From Cryobacterium roopkundense (GTDB lineage Bacteria; Actinomycetota; Actinomycetes; Actinomycetales; Microbacteriaceae), in NCBI RefSeq assembly GCF_014200405.1, contig NZ_JACHBQ010000001.1, forward strand, positions 3,100,001 through 3,164,000: a stretch of 64,000 nt of DNA, read 5' to 3'. The notes beneath the pieces are model-generated. The model was not told where the DNA came from, searched no databases, and saw nothing but the letters and a program-made list of their open reading frames with translations. Below, in pieces: positions 8,587-17,499 of this stretch; within the stretch, counting starts at the first letter, position 1; each line of letters begins with the position of its first letter. The position numbers and the translations under genes were made by a program.

Positions 8587-10140
8587 ATGGTACGGAAGAT
8601 CAAGGCGAAACTCGTCTTGCAGTTACGCAACCAAGGCTTGTCGGGCAGAGCGATCGCGTCGGCGCAGGGCATCGCCCGCAATAGCGTCCAGACCGTGCTC
8701 GAGACGGCGGACAGGCTCGGCCTCGGCTGGGACGACGTCGAGGAGATGCCGGAGGCCGAGGTCTATACGGCGTTGTTTCCCGGCCGTGGAGTGCACGAGT
8801 CCGTGTTCGCGCAGCCGGATTGGGGGCGGGTGCACACCGAACTAGCCCGGGTCGGGGTGACGTTGAAGCTGCTGCACCAAGAGTACGTCGACACATCGGG
8901 TCAGGCGCAGGCGGTGATGAGCTATGACCGGTTCTGTCGGCTCTATGGCGACTTCGCTGCCGTCTCGGGCGCGACGTCGCGCGTGGGTCACAAGGCCGGC
9001 CGCAGCATCGAGGTTGACTGGTCTGGGCCCACGATGCAGCTGCTGGACCCGACGACGGGCGAGATCTCAAAGGTGTATTTGTTCGTCGCGTGCCTGCCGT
9101 TCAGCCGATACGCCTTCGTGGAGGCCACGTTGGATATGCGGCAGGAGTCGTGGCTGCGCGCCCACGTGGCGATGTTTTCCTTCTTCGGCGGCAGCGTCCC
9201 GCGCCTGGTCCCCGACAACCTGAAGACTGGGGTGATCTCTCACCCTCGAGAGGGAGAGGTCGTTCTCAACGACGCCTACCGTGAGATGGCTGCGCACTAC
9301 TCTGCCGCGGTGCTGCCGGGCCGCGTCCGGGCACCTAAGGACAAGGCGAGCGTTGAGAACACAGTTTCGCATGTCGCGACCTGGGTCATCGCTAGCCTCA
9401 GGCAGGAGCAGTTCACATCCCTGCCCGAGCTGCGGGTCCGGATCTACGAGCAAATCGATGCTTACAACCGCCAGCCGTTCCAGAAACGGGACGGGTCCCG
9501 GTTGAGTGTCTTCACCGCCGAGGAGAAGCCGTTGATGCAACCGTTACCGGCGGCCCCGTTCGAGATCAGCACGTGGACCTACAAGCGCAAAGTGAACAAG
9601 AACGCTCACGTGGTCTGGGCGAGGAACTTCTACTCCGTTCCGTTCCGCCACATCGGCGCTCAGGTCGACCTTCGCGTCACGGACACGATGCTGGAGGTCT
9701 ATCGCAACGACGAACGCTTGACCAGTCACCTGCTGCTGCCAGCAAGCACGACGAACCAGCATCAGACAAACGACGCGGACCTGCCCGAGGGCCGCAGCTT
9801 TCAGGCCTGGGATCGGACCCGGATCGACGAGTGGGCGGCCCGGATGGGACCTGCCACGGTCACAGTGATCGGGAAGATCTTTGAAGCTGCGTCGATCGAG
9901 GAGGCCGGTTACGACCCGGCGTTGGCAGTGTTGCGGCTGTCACGCCGGTTCTCGCCGACTCGGGTCGAGGCCGCCTGCGCACTGGCCTTGCGAGGTCCGA
10001 TCCGCTCGCCGAGGTATGCGCACCTTCGGCCGATCCTCGACACCGGACAAGACAAAACTGGCCACGTCCCTGACAAGCCGGAACCCGATGACGGTGGCTA
10101 CGTCCGCGGCAGCGCCTACTACGCCGGAGGCACCCGATGA
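8587..10140 (+). CDS. istA: IS21-family transposase IstA
   Basis: DDE transposase of the nested IS21 element, 517 aa from the ATG at 8587. That start is chosen because GGAAGGAG is 8 nt upstream, whereas the GTG at 8566 lies inside the hairpin arm. The N-terminal helix-turn-helix region reads QLRNQGLSGRAIASAQGIARNSV. The rve core shows SIEVDWSG (Asp), RLVPDNLKTG (Asp) and DKASVENTVSHV (Glu). A Mu-transposase-like C-terminal domain follows (HVVWARNFYSVPF). Its stop overlaps istB as ATGA. Confidence 0.96.
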   Translation: MVRKIKAKLVLQLRNQGLSGRAIASAQGIARNSVQTVLETADRLGLGWDDVEEMPEAEVYTALFPGRGVHESVFAQPDWGRVHTELARVGVTLKLLHQEYVDTSGQAQAVMSYDRFCRLYGDFAAVSGATSRVGHKAGRSIEVDWSGPTMQLLDPTTGEISKVYLFVACLPFSRYAFVEATLDMRQESWLRAHVAMFSFFGGSVPRLVPDNLKTGVISHPREGEVVLNDAYREMAAHYSAAVLPGRVRAPKDKASVENTVSHVATWVIASLRQEQFTSLPELRVRIYEQIDAYNRQPFQKRDGSRLSVFTAEEKPLMQPLPAAPFEISTWTYKRKVNKNAHVVWARNFYSVPFRHIGAQVDLRVTDTMLEVYRNDERLTSHLLLPASTTNQHQTNDADLPEGRSFQAWDRTRIDEWAARMGPATVTVIGKIFEAASIEEAGYDPALAVLRLSRRFSPTRVEAACALALRGPIRSPRYAHLRPILDTGQDKTGHVPDKPEPDDGGYVRGSAYYAGGTR

Positions 10141-10886
10141 GTCCGCTGGACACAGAGACCAAGCGCAAGCTGCGGGAGATGAATGCTGGCGAGTTGCTCG
10201 CGGCGATCGACACCCAAGACGAGACGCTGAGCATCAGTTTGTCGTTTGAAGAGCGGGTCCGGTTGGTCGTCGATGACGCCTACTCCGCCTTCACGCACTC
10301 GAAGGTCGCCGGGCTGATCCGGCGGGCGGGGTTGCGTTATCCCAACGCGGATCTCCGCCGCATCGACCTGCTCGACGAGCGGGGCTTGAACCGGCAGCTG
10401 CTGGCCCAGCTCGGGACGTGTTCGTTCGTTGCCCGGCAGCAGAACGTTGTGTTTCAGGGGTTCACCGGATCGGGGAAGTCGTATTTGGGCTGCGCGATCG
10501 CCAAACGCGCTTGCGAGCATCGCATCCGCGCTCATTACGTCCGCATGCCCGACCTCGAGGAAGCCTGGGTGGCCGCCCAAGACACCACCGGCGGCAGCGG
10601 GAAGTTCTTGCGCAAATATGCTTCCTTCACCCTGCTCGTCATTGATGAATGGTTGCTTGACCGCCCGACGGAATCGATGCGCGGCATGCTGCTTGAGCTG
10701 ATGGAACGTCGCTATGGCGAGAGCTCGACGGTGTTCTGCACCCAGTATCAGCAGAAGGACTGGCACCAGCGACTCGGCTCCGGGGTTCACGCCGACGCGA
10801 TCATGGACCGCATCATCCACAACACTGTCTGGGTCGAGACCGGCACCTACAACATGAGAGAGCAAGCGGCCCTCACCAGCGCCTAA
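10137..10886 (+). CDS. istB: IS21-family helper ATPase IstB
   Basis: AAA+ ATPase that assists IstA in target selection. The 249-aa product has a Walker A motif in GFTGSGKSYLGCAIA, Walker B in LLVIDEWLL, a sensor-type segment VFCTQYQQKDWHQRLG, and a conserved ADAIMDRIIHNTVWVETG C-terminal block, all typical of IstB. It starts inside the istA stop (ATGA), giving coupled translation. The gene ends 10 bp before a strong hairpin. Confidence 0.96.
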   Translation: MSPLDTETKRKLREMNAGELLAAIDTQDETLSISLSFEERVRLVVDDAYSAFTHSKVAGLIRRAGLRYPNADLRRIDLLDERGLNRQLLAQLGTCSFVARQQNVVFQGFTGSGKSYLGCAIAKRACEHRIRAHYVRMPDLEEAWVAAQDTTGGSGKFLRKYASFTLLVIDEWLLDRPTESMRGMLLELMERRYGESSTVFCTQYQQKDWHQRLGSGVHADAIMDRIIHNTVWVETGTYNMREQAALTSA

Positions 10887-10895
10887 CGAACCGGC

Positions 10896-10940
10896 GAAGA
10901 GAGCCAGTGGCTCCCAGCCGGACCACCACTGGCTCTCTTC
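10896..10940 (+). terminator. Hairpin downstream of istB
   Basis: A perfect 15-bp inverted repeat (GAAGAGAGCCAGTGG at 10896-10910 and its complement at 10926-10940) with a 15-nt loop begins 10 bp after the istB stop. There is no T-tract, so intrinsic termination is uncertain. The arms also contain GAGCCA/TGGCTC cores like the IS21 end repeats, so the structure could instead be part of the right-end recognition array. Confidence 0.5.
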
Positions 10941-11003
10941 CGCACGAACGGTGGCTCTGAACCGCACGATCGGGTGGCTCTCAAGGCATCAAATACTCAC
11001 ACG

Positions 11004-11233
11004 AGCATCGCCATTCCGGGATCGGCCTCAACACGCCAGCAGACGTTCATTACGGCCTCGCCGAGGCGAAGGCCATCGAACGGGCAGCGACGCTGGACGC
11101 GGCACGCGCACGCTTCCCAGAGCGATTCAGCACCAACAAGGCGCCGCAGATCCTGTCCATTCCCAAGACGGCATGGATCAATAAACCAGCCCCCAAACCT
11201 ATCGAGAATGAAGGGCTCGAACTAGCCGCCTAA
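11004..11233 (+). pseudogene. IS3-family transposase OrfB, 3' part
   Basis: The last 76 or so codons of the interrupted orfB. With the target duplication at 11000-11003, the frame reads HEHRHSGIGLNTPADVHYG, the C-terminal signature of IS3 OrfB, and ends in TAA at 11231-11233. It is exactly in phase with the 5' part once IS21 is removed. Confidence 0.93.
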
Positions 11234-11261
11234 ACTCCCACTGGCCTCATCCACCTTGACA

Positions 11262-12094
11262 AATTCCGGTTCGCCTATTTCGGCACACCCGAATCCGCGC
11301 CGGTGATGATAGTGACGTTGCTTCTTCTGCAATCGTGGGTTCCCGTGTCATCGGTTTATTTCGGCATGAACGGACCCAGCTGGTCGCTCGCGTGCGAGGC
11401 ATTCTTCTACGCGGTGTTCCCTTTTCTCGTCCCCCGAGTCAAGCGGATGACCGTCGCCAGCACGGTCAAGTTCATGGCAGTGATTTATGTTGCAGCGGTC
11501 CTGCTCGCAGTCGTTTTACACGTCCTACTCCGAGACGGCCCGACTGTCGGGATTCTCTATGTAAACCCGCTCTATCGACTCTGGGAATTCGCGATCGGGA
11601 TCTGTCTCGCCCATGCAGTCTCGAAAGGGTGGAGGCCACGAATTTCCATGCGTTGGGCAGTGTTGGGCGTTCTCGTTGCATTCGCAGCCGTAAATGCCCT
11701 CAGTACGGCTATTACTCTGCACGTCGGTCCATTTGCTCGCCTCCCCATGAGCGTGCTGCCTAACGACCTCGCGTCACTCGTGATGGTCCCGTTCTTTGCA
11801 CTTCTGATTGCCGCTGCGGCACGGCGGGAGCTGGATGGCCATGTCACCTTTTTCATGCGTCCTTGGCTCGTGACTTTGGGCAAGTGGTCATTTGCCCTCT
11901 ACCTGACACATGCCTTCCTTCTCGCGGCGGCTGCGAGAATCTTGCCCGACACTCTCAACGAGGCCCTTCGGTACGGCATAACCGGCGCTGTCGTGATCAT
12001 GGCGATCGGCTTCTCCGGCTTGGTCTATCAGTGGGTCGAAATGCCGTTGGAACGGCGCCTGAGGGCACGACAGTTCCCGGCGAGGGTGGATTGA
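11262..12094 (+). pseudogene. Acyltransferase 3 gene, 3' fragment (IS-disrupted)
   Basis: The remainder of an acyltransferase-3 gene, open from 11264 in one frame to the stop at 12092-12094. It has LLLLQSWVPVSSVYFGMNGP, WSLACEAFFYAVFP and several hydrophobic segments, ending with a basic tail. Together with the 114 codons before the IS it would make about 390 aa, a normal family length, so little sequence is missing. However, the phases of the two fragments differ by 2 nt when the IS is removed, so precise excision would not restore the frame. An isolated product from the GTG at 11303 (263 aa) would lack the catalytic N-terminus. Confidence 0.88.
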
Positions 12095-12126
12095 ACCAGG
12101 AGCGAAATGTTCAGGACGTGATTCGA

Positions 12127-13167
12127 TCACACGACGGCCGGCACCCGGGCCTCACGCCCCTTGGATGAACGCTTTCGAAGCCTCAGGACGAAGAGGCCGT
12201 CAATAAGAGTGAACTTGCGCATGCGGCAGACGATAGCGCTGACGACCAAGGACACAACCAGAGACAAGACCAGAACGGCGAGAGGATAGCCGGGGACCGC
12301 TTGCCGAGCGACGGTCGTGAAGATGAGTAGGACTGGCATATGCACAATGTAGAAGGTGAGCGAATCCCGGCCAATCGACTTCAGAGCCCTGCAACCGCCG
12401 GGGAGATCAAATCGGGACGCGATGGCGCAGACGGAGACGATTCCCAGCAGGACAACGAGACTGTACTGAGGTTGGTAGCTCGCTACTCCCGGCAGGATCG
12501 CAAGCGCAACGAGGGCTGAAGCGGCGACAGCGGTGGTAGTTCCTAGAACGAGCGGACTCTGAATCATCTTGGTCCAGGCATTCGTGTACACCGCGGACGA
12601 GACTCCGAGGGAGAAGAACAGCGCCAGAGTCGTGAACTCTTGCCAGGCACTGCCGAAAGCAACAACCGAGGCAGCGGCAGCCAGCAGGACGGGCACATAC
12701 GCGGGCAAGGATCGCATCAGTAACGCAAGAATGAAGTAGATGAAGAGGTACGCGAGGAACCACAGGTGTTCTATGGGGCTGTAGAAGATTCTCCCGAAGA
12801 GCCCCCACCCGAATCCGCTTCCTCCCGCAGCAGTCATCAGGTACAGGAGCAGGATGAAGATCAAAGACCACACAAAATAGGGCCACAAGACGGCTTTCAC
12901 CTTGCCCGCCACGAAGCGCTGTGCACCCTTCGTCAGGGCGCGCGGTACCAGCATTCCGGACAGGAAGACCATGAGGGGCATCCGGAGCGGGCCTGTGATG
13001 GACAGGAAGAATTCAACCGCCGGCGGAGGCACCACCCCGGTGTCATGGAAACTGGACGCGAGCGCGTGACCCGTCGCAACGAGGATGATGGACAATCCTC
13101 GAAGGGCGTCCATCCATTCCATTCGTGGCCGAGCCGGCGATCGGTCAGTATTCGGCGAAGCAATCAT
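12127..13167 (-). CDS. Acyltransferase 3 family membrane protein
   Basis: Predicted O-acyltransferase acting on surface polysaccharide, 346 aa and about 10 membrane segments. The family hallmarks are MEWMDALRGLSIILVATGHAL with the catalytic-type His, a PLMVFLSGML loop, and HLWFLAYLFIYFI. It ends with a basic tail. The start at 13167 is preferred over 13239 because an AGGGGG ribosome site lies just upstream and the longer version would overlap the GT11 gene. It is the last gene of the leftward operon that begins at 18818. Confidence 0.85.
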   Translation of the reverse strand: MIASPNTDRSPARPRMEWMDALRGLSIILVATGHALASSFHDTGVVPPPAVEFFLSITGPLRMPLMVFLSGMLVPRALTKGAQRFVAGKVKAVLWPYFVWSLIFILLLYLMTAAGGSGFGWGLFGRIFYSPIEHLWFLAYLFIYFILALLMRSLPAYVPVLLAAAASVVAFGSAWQEFTTLALFFSLGVSSAVYTNAWTKMIQSPLVLGTTTAVAASALVALAILPGVASYQPQYSLVVLLGIVSVCAIASRFDLPGGCRALKSIGRDSLTFYIVHMPVLLIFTTVARQAVPGYPLAVLVLSLVVSLVVSAIVCRMRKFTLIDGLFVLRLRKRSSKGREARVPAVV

Positions 13168-13217
13168 CAGACCCCCTGGTAAACAAAACGAACTAGACGA
13201 GCTTCCCGATGCCCTCT

Positions 13218-14030
13218 CTAGCGACTCACGGCCAGCCACCCCTCCATGTCCAGGGGCAGCTTTTGACGAGGAACGAACGGGTCAGGAGCCACGACCGAAT
13301 CGGGAGCGCGGTGGGTGAGGCTGGCGGCCCACCAGGAAAAGGTGCTGCCTGACAGCACCAGGAATTCGTGCTGTGCGAGAGCGGCCAGGTCGCCGGCAGC
13401 CGTGAGTGGCTCTGGGTACTGAGCGGTCGGCAATTCCAGATTGTCTCTGCACCACTGCGGATCGTCGGAGAAGATCGTCACGGGCTCTGACGCTGGGAGG
13501 CGATGGGCCTCTCGAAGTTCACGCACAGCGCGAGCGTAGTAGTCCGGGCCCAAAATGGCGCTGTGGACGACCATGTCCCCCCTCCGAACGTGCACTGCAA
13601 TGCGTGTGGTAGGCAGGTTGTCGCCCACGGTGCGGGCCTCAAAATCTGCTTGTAGCGATCCCAACACCTCGCGCACCATGTGCGGATGCTGCCAGTACCC
13701 GTAATACCACGAGCGCTTCGTCATTTGGAGGGCGCTCGGGAGACCGTGCAACTCGCGTTCGAAACGAACCCGCGCCGGTCCAATGATCTGCCTGACACCT
13801 CGGGCTGCGCGAGGAAAACGACCCCCGGGGAACGGAAGTTTCGAGACGGATTTGAGTGGCTTGCCCAGATTGAAGCCGAATTCCGCCAACCCCAGATAAT
13901 CTGGCCTGCCACGATAAGCCGACAGGTCAAACTGCGTGGGCGTTCCCGTACGCATCTCGAGCCAACGGCCAAATGAATACTGGAACAGCTGATTGCCGAG
14001 TCCGCCGATGAGTCCCACTACGTTGGCCAT
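13218..14030 (-). CDS. Alpha-1,2-fucosyltransferase family (GT11)
   Basis: Transfers L-fucose from GDP-fucose to a surface glycan. The 270-aa protein has the GT11 signatures: an N-terminal GGLGNQLFQYSFGRWL (about residues 9-24), the donor-binding HVRRGDMV near residue 147, and the C-terminal LVLSGSTFSWWAASL. Its length is normal for bacterial GT11. It belongs to the leftward operon of glycosyltransferases and the Wzy polymerase. With gmd and fcl in the same window, this strongly suggests that fucose is a component of the first polysaccharide. Linkage specificity is taken from the family. Confidence 0.92.
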   Translation of the reverse strand: MANVVGLIGGLGNQLFQYSFGRWLEMRTGTPTQFDLSAYRGRPDYLGLAEFGFNLGKPLKSVSKLPFPGGRFPRAARGVRQIIGPARVRFERELHGLPSALQMTKRSWYYGYWQHPHMVREVLGSLQADFEARTVGDNLPTTRIAVHVRRGDMVVHSAILGPDYYARAVRELREAHRLPASEPVTIFSDDPQWCRDNLELPTAQYPEPLTAAGDLAALAQHEFLVLSGSTFSWWAASLTHRAPDSVVAPDPFVPRQKLPLDMEGWLAVSR

Positions 14031-14062
14031 TTTGTTCTCGTTCCTCTTCTCTGCCGGATTCG

Positions 14063-15151
14063 CTAGTGGGCTGTCAACGTGGCGACGTCAAGTCGACGGG
14101 CTTCGACACCCGCGGCCTCGTCTATCTGCGCACCGCCGGCATTGAGGAGTTCGACCAGCTGTGTGTCAGCGCGAAGGCGAGCATCGACCCACAGCCGGCC
14201 AGCATGAATGGCGGACAACCGCTGATCCTCAGAAGTTCCCGCCAAGGTCTCCTCAGCCACGGCGACAAGGTGTTCTGGCGAGTCGGCGAAACGCAGGAAC
14301 GGAAGGTCATCCGTGAAGTATTCCCGGTATCCAGGGTGGCGCCCGGTGATGTGGATCGAGCCTGCAGCCAAGGAAATCGGCAGCCGGTTCGAGAAATAGT
14401 CCGCCTCATTCGGGTAGTGATCCCAGTTCACGCTGATCCAGGCGGACGAGATGGCCTCCTCCTGCTGCCAGAACGGAACCTTTCCCTGGGCAGAAGGCCC
14501 TTCCCAGCCCGCACCGAAAATGGCAAACCTCGAGCCGAACTTCTCCTGCATCCGCTCGACAAGCTCAAGCCGCTGGCGGGCCCCCGGCAGCGCCCGGAAG
14601 GCGAATCGCGGCGTGCTCCGATTCGCAATCATGACGAAGTCGTAAGGCCGGTCCGCATTAATAGGAAAGTACCCAAAACTGTCCGGATCGTAGCGATGGG
14701 GCGCCCACCGCACATCCTTGGCACCAGCGCGTTCGAGATTGCGGCGAAACTGACCGGACCCCACGGTCATCGCCACATCGGAAGCCTTCGCTGCGGCACG
14801 CGCAGCCGCAGGTAGGCGATGCGTGAACCTGCCGTACGGGTCTCCTTCGTGGTAAACCAGTGTGAAGTCATGCACGCTCCGCAGGAGAGACAACGAGCGC
14901 GCGTCGAGACCGGATCGAACGGGGTGCTGCAACAGCACGATTGTGGGCTTGAACTCCGCAACTCGTGTGCTCAATTCATGAAACGCCGCCGACGGGCCAT
15001 CGCGGAGGTTGCGGAGCTGCAGGCTGCATACGTCCGCGGCCTCGATCACCCCCGCCGCTTCCAGGCGCGCCAGACCCAGCCTGCTCGACCGCTGGGGGTG
15101 TTCTGCACTCTCATTGGGCACCAAGAGAACGCGGGCCAATCGCTGGCTCAT
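14063..15151 (-). CDS. Glycosyltransferase, CgeB/YkvP-like
   Basis: A 362-aa GT-B-fold protein resembling the CgeB/spore-maturation-type glycosyltransferases. The N-terminal half includes PTIVLLQHPVRSG and LVYHEGDPYGRF. The C-terminal half includes GAGWEGPSAQG, VNWDHYPNEADYFSNRLPISLAAGSIHIT, and PFLRFADSPEHLV, the glycosyl-transferase-1-like donor site of the family. It has no signal peptide or membrane segment. Its ATG overlaps the stop of the upstream GT4 gene by 4 bp, so it is translated in the same operon. The sugar donor is unknown. Confidence 0.75.
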   Translation of the reverse strand: MSQRLARVLLVPNESAEHPQRSSRLGLARLEAAGVIEAADVCSLQLRNLRDGPSAAFHELSTRVAEFKPTIVLLQHPVRSGLDARSLSLLRSVHDFTLVYHEGDPYGRFTHRLPAAARAAAKASDVAMTVGSGQFRRNLERAGAKDVRWAPHRYDPDSFGYFPINADRPYDFVMIANRSTPRFAFRALPGARQRLELVERMQEKFGSRFAIFGAGWEGPSAQGKVPFWQQEEAISSAWISVNWDHYPNEADYFSNRLPISLAAGSIHITGRHPGYREYFTDDLPFLRFADSPEHLVAVAEETLAGTSEDQRLSAIHAGRLWVDARLRADTQLVELLNAGGAQIDEAAGVEARRLDVATLTAH

Positions 15152-16347
15152 CCGGCCACCGTGGATTGTGAGGGCCGACTGTCGGCTGCCGCCGTCTGAG
15201 TAATGCGTGCATACTCGCCGAGGTATTGCTGGGCAATTATCTCCGGCGAATACCGCGCACCCATCAACGTAACTGCCCGGTCGGCTCTGGCTGCAGCGTC
15301 TTCGGGCCTCGTCAAGGTCTGGAGGATTCCCTTCGACAGAGCATCCACAGCACTCACATCAACAAGGATTCCGGCCTCGCCCTCGAAAAGGGTCCACGGG
15401 ACGCCACCCGAGCGCACACCGGCGACGATAGGAAGTTTTGCGCTCATTGCTTCCAGGAGACACATCGGCTGCGCCTCTTCCAGGGATGAGTGGCAGAACA
15501 TCGTCGCTTCTGCATACTGCCGGGCCACTTCCGTGCGGTCCAAGGAACCCAGGAAGGCCACGCCATGCCCCAGGTTTTCTCCCTGCGCCCATACTGCCAA
15601 CGGGCCCCCTGCCTCCAGGCCGTTCCCGACCAAGCGCAATTCGCTCAGCGGAAACTCGACTCGGACCAACTCGAAGGCACGCAGCAGAACCCTGACGTTC
15701 TTACGAGCCGACCCATCCGCGACATCCAGAATGACTGGATGGCCGAGAGCCTCTAGGTCGGGGAGGACTAGCTGCGGGATGGGGTTGGGGATCACCGTGA
15801 TGTGTCGACGAAACCACATCTCCTTTTCCCAACGCTGCGCCAGGTACGGAGCGACCGCGGTCAGGTTCTTGATGGAGATCCGCGCGCGCAGCGCCATGAG
15901 CGTTCGGAAAACTCGATAGCTGTCAGGCATGTGGCGCAGGATGGTGAACGGGGCATCATGAGCGGTGACGAGCAGAGGCTGAGCTCGAGCGTCAATGCAC
16001 GCGAGCGTGAATTCATAGGTCCAGTGGGCGTGGAATACGTCGGCGTCGCACTCACGGAGCGCCTGGGCAAGCGCCCTGCGTTCCACCTTGAAGAAGTCCA
16101 GGGCCCGATTCCTGGCACGCACGCGAAAGGGAACGGCCACGATGGTCAGCATCGGGCCCTGTGCTTTCCAGACCGTCGTCGCGCCCGGAGAGGCCGTGAT
16201 CAACGAAACCCTGTGACCAAGGTCCAACAGCGAGCGAACCAGCCCGTTGACAGGTATTCCTCCCATGCCGGCGGGGAACGACGTTACGGAATCCAGATCT
16301 GCTGCGAACTCGCTGGGGTTGCTTGGTCCAACAATGGCGATGTGCAA
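15148..16347 (-). CDS. Glycosyltransferase family 4
   Basis: Cytoplasmic retaining GT4 enzyme, 399 aa. It has an N-terminal glycine loop (FPAGMGGIPVNGLVRSLLDLGH), a central VIPNPIPQLVLP linker, the donor-site strand ILDVADGSARKNVRVLLRAFELV, and the Glu-x7-Glu region SLEEAQPMCLLEAMSAKLPIV near residue 295. The operon neighbours are a GT4 upstream (3-bp gap) and a CgeB-like transferase downstream (4-bp overlap). It adds one sugar of the repeat unit; donor and acceptor cannot be inferred. Confidence 0.9.
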   Translation of the reverse strand: MHIAIVGPSNPSEFAADLDSVTSFPAGMGGIPVNGLVRSLLDLGHRVSLITASPGATTVWKAQGPMLTIVAVPFRVRARNRALDFFKVERRALAQALRECDADVFHAHWTYEFTLACIDARAQPLLVTAHDAPFTILRHMPDSYRVFRTLMALRARISIKNLTAVAPYLAQRWEKEMWFRRHITVIPNPIPQLVLPDLEALGHPVILDVADGSARKNVRVLLRAFELVRVEFPLSELRLVGNGLEAGGPLAVWAQGENLGHGVAFLGSLDRTEVARQYAEATMFCHSSLEEAQPMCLLEAMSAKLPIVAGVRSGGVPWTLFEGEAGILVDVSAVDALSKGILQTLTRPEDAAARADRAVTLMGARYSPEIIAQQYLGEYARITQTAAADSRPSQSTVAG

Positions 16348-16350
16348 CTA

Positions 16351-17499
16351 CTACTCCTTCTCATCGCCGGCTGCGCCGACGGATGACGTGACTCGGGCGA
16401 GCTTCGGAGCAGCGGTGCGCCGCAGCGAAGCAATCTTGACTGTGCTGGCTGCTCGGTAGATATCCGCATACTGGCGGGCTCCTCGCGCTGCCGAGAAGTC
16501 GACGGACCCTGCTCCAGCTACCGTGGCACCCACGTTGCCCGACTGGAGTGCATGCATCCATGCACCATCATCTTCCGCCAGGCAGGTTACCCCGGTAAGC
16601 CCTTTCGCCCAGCGCAGGCCAGGCGCATCGGAGACGAAAGCCGGGACACCGGACACCAGGGCTTCCGCCAAGGCCACGGGCATGCCTTCGTTTCGACTGG
16701 GCATGGCGTAGTAGTCGGCCACCTTGAGCGCGTCGTCTGGCGCGTGCGTTCCTCGGCCGACCAGCCGATGCTGAAGATCAAGTGCATTCAGAAGGTCAAT
16801 CTCCTCCTGGCTTGCCCCCGCCTCGTTTCCGAAGTGAATCAGGTGATGATTCGTCGCGGAGATTGCGCGAAGTGCCCGTGAGTGATTCTTGATGTCTGAA
16901 CAATTGCCCACGATGAGGGCCAGAGGCTGTTCGTTCGCCTTCCGACCACTCCGGAGCGATGCGAGTTCACTGTATCGATCGTCTACCCAGTTGTAGATGA
17001 CCTGGGCCGAGCGGCCAAGCGTGCGCTCGTTTGCAGCCACATCGGGAGAGGGCGCGATGAGTGCGAAAACCAGGCGATCAGCGAGAAGCGCCTGCGCGAA
17101 GCGTTTGACCCTCCAGAACCCTGTGGCCATGAACACGTTGTGCACTGTGCGAATGACCTTGCCGCGCGGGCCCAAGGCCAGGCGACAGGCGAGGACGGTT
17201 TGCAGGTAGTTCTTCTCCGTATGAACGTGCACGACGTCGATTTCACGAGCCTTCACCAAGTCACGCAGAGACTTGCGGCTGCGCCGAGACAGGTCGATGT
17301 TGGGCAGCACATGCACGGCGTAGCCCGCCTGACGCAGGTCATCCGCAAAGGGATGCGTTTCTCCCTGGCCCAGGATGCTGTTGATTATGTTCTCGTTCGA
17401 AAAGTGCTTCCCAGTGGAGATGAACATTCGCTCCATCCCGCTCGGCTGCAGAGGCCCCATTATGTGCAGCACGGATAGCTTTTCACCGCGGTCGTTCAT
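16351..17499 (-). CDS. Glycosyltransferase family 4
   Basis: A 382-aa GT4-type enzyme with the N-terminal segment HIMGPLQPSGMERMFI, IDVVHVHTEKNYLQ, the linker QVIYNWVDDRYSEL, and a GT4 donor site (YYAMPSRNEGMPVALAEALVSGVPAFVSD, with the two glutamates spaced as in the family). Its ATG overlaps the stop of the upstream polymerase gene (ATGA). The sequence suits addition of a sugar during repeat-unit assembly on the cytoplasmic face. Donor unknown. Confidence 0.9.
   Translation of the reverse strand: MNDRGEKLSVLHIMGPLQPSGMERMFISTGKHFSNENIINSILGQGETHPFADDLRQAGYAVHVLPNIDLSRRSRKSLRDLVKAREIDVVHVHTEKNYLQTVLACRLALGPRGKVIRTVHNVFMATGFWRVKRFAQALLADRLVFALIAPSPDVAANERTLGRSAQVIYNWVDDRYSELASLRSGRKANEQPLALIVGNCSDIKNHSRALRAISATNHHLIHFGNEAGASQEEIDLLNALDLQHRLVGRGTHAPDDALKVADYYAMPSRNEGMPVALAEALVSGVPAFVSDAPGLRWAKGLTGVTCLAEDDGAWMHALQSGNVGATVAGAGSVDFSAARGARQYADIYRAASTVKIASLRRTAAPKLARVTSSVGAAGDEKE

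Larger units (their letters stand above)
8429..10999 (+). mobile_element. IS21-family insertion sequence (istA, istB)
   Basis: A 2571-bp element bounded by 5'-TG and CA-3', with imperfect 24-bp terminal repeats (8429-8452 and 10976-10999; 17 of 24 match by my count). It is flanked by a 4-bp target duplication, CACG, at 8425-8428 and 11000-11003. The subterminal regions carry several copies of an AGAGCCAC-type motif on the left (8505-8534) and its complement GTGGCTCT on the right (10951-10980), matching the multiple transposase-binding repeats typical of IS21 ends. It carries coupled istA and istB genes in the + orientation. All parts look intact, so it may be active. Confidence 0.95.
7141..11261 (+). 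mobile_element. IS3-family insertion sequence, itself interrupted by an IS21 element
   Basis: Terminal inverted repeats are visible: the left end (7141-7163) starts TGTCAGGGTTGGG and the right end (11240-11261), read on the minus strand, starts TGTCAAGGTGGAT. Both continue with the same TGAGGCCAGT-type core. The element encodes orfA and orfB with a DDE motif. Removing the nested IS21 element plus one copy of its 4-bp target duplication leaves about 1546 bp, a normal IS3 size. No target duplication is seen at the outer ends: the left flank ends TACG and the right flank begins AATT. Confidence 0.9.
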
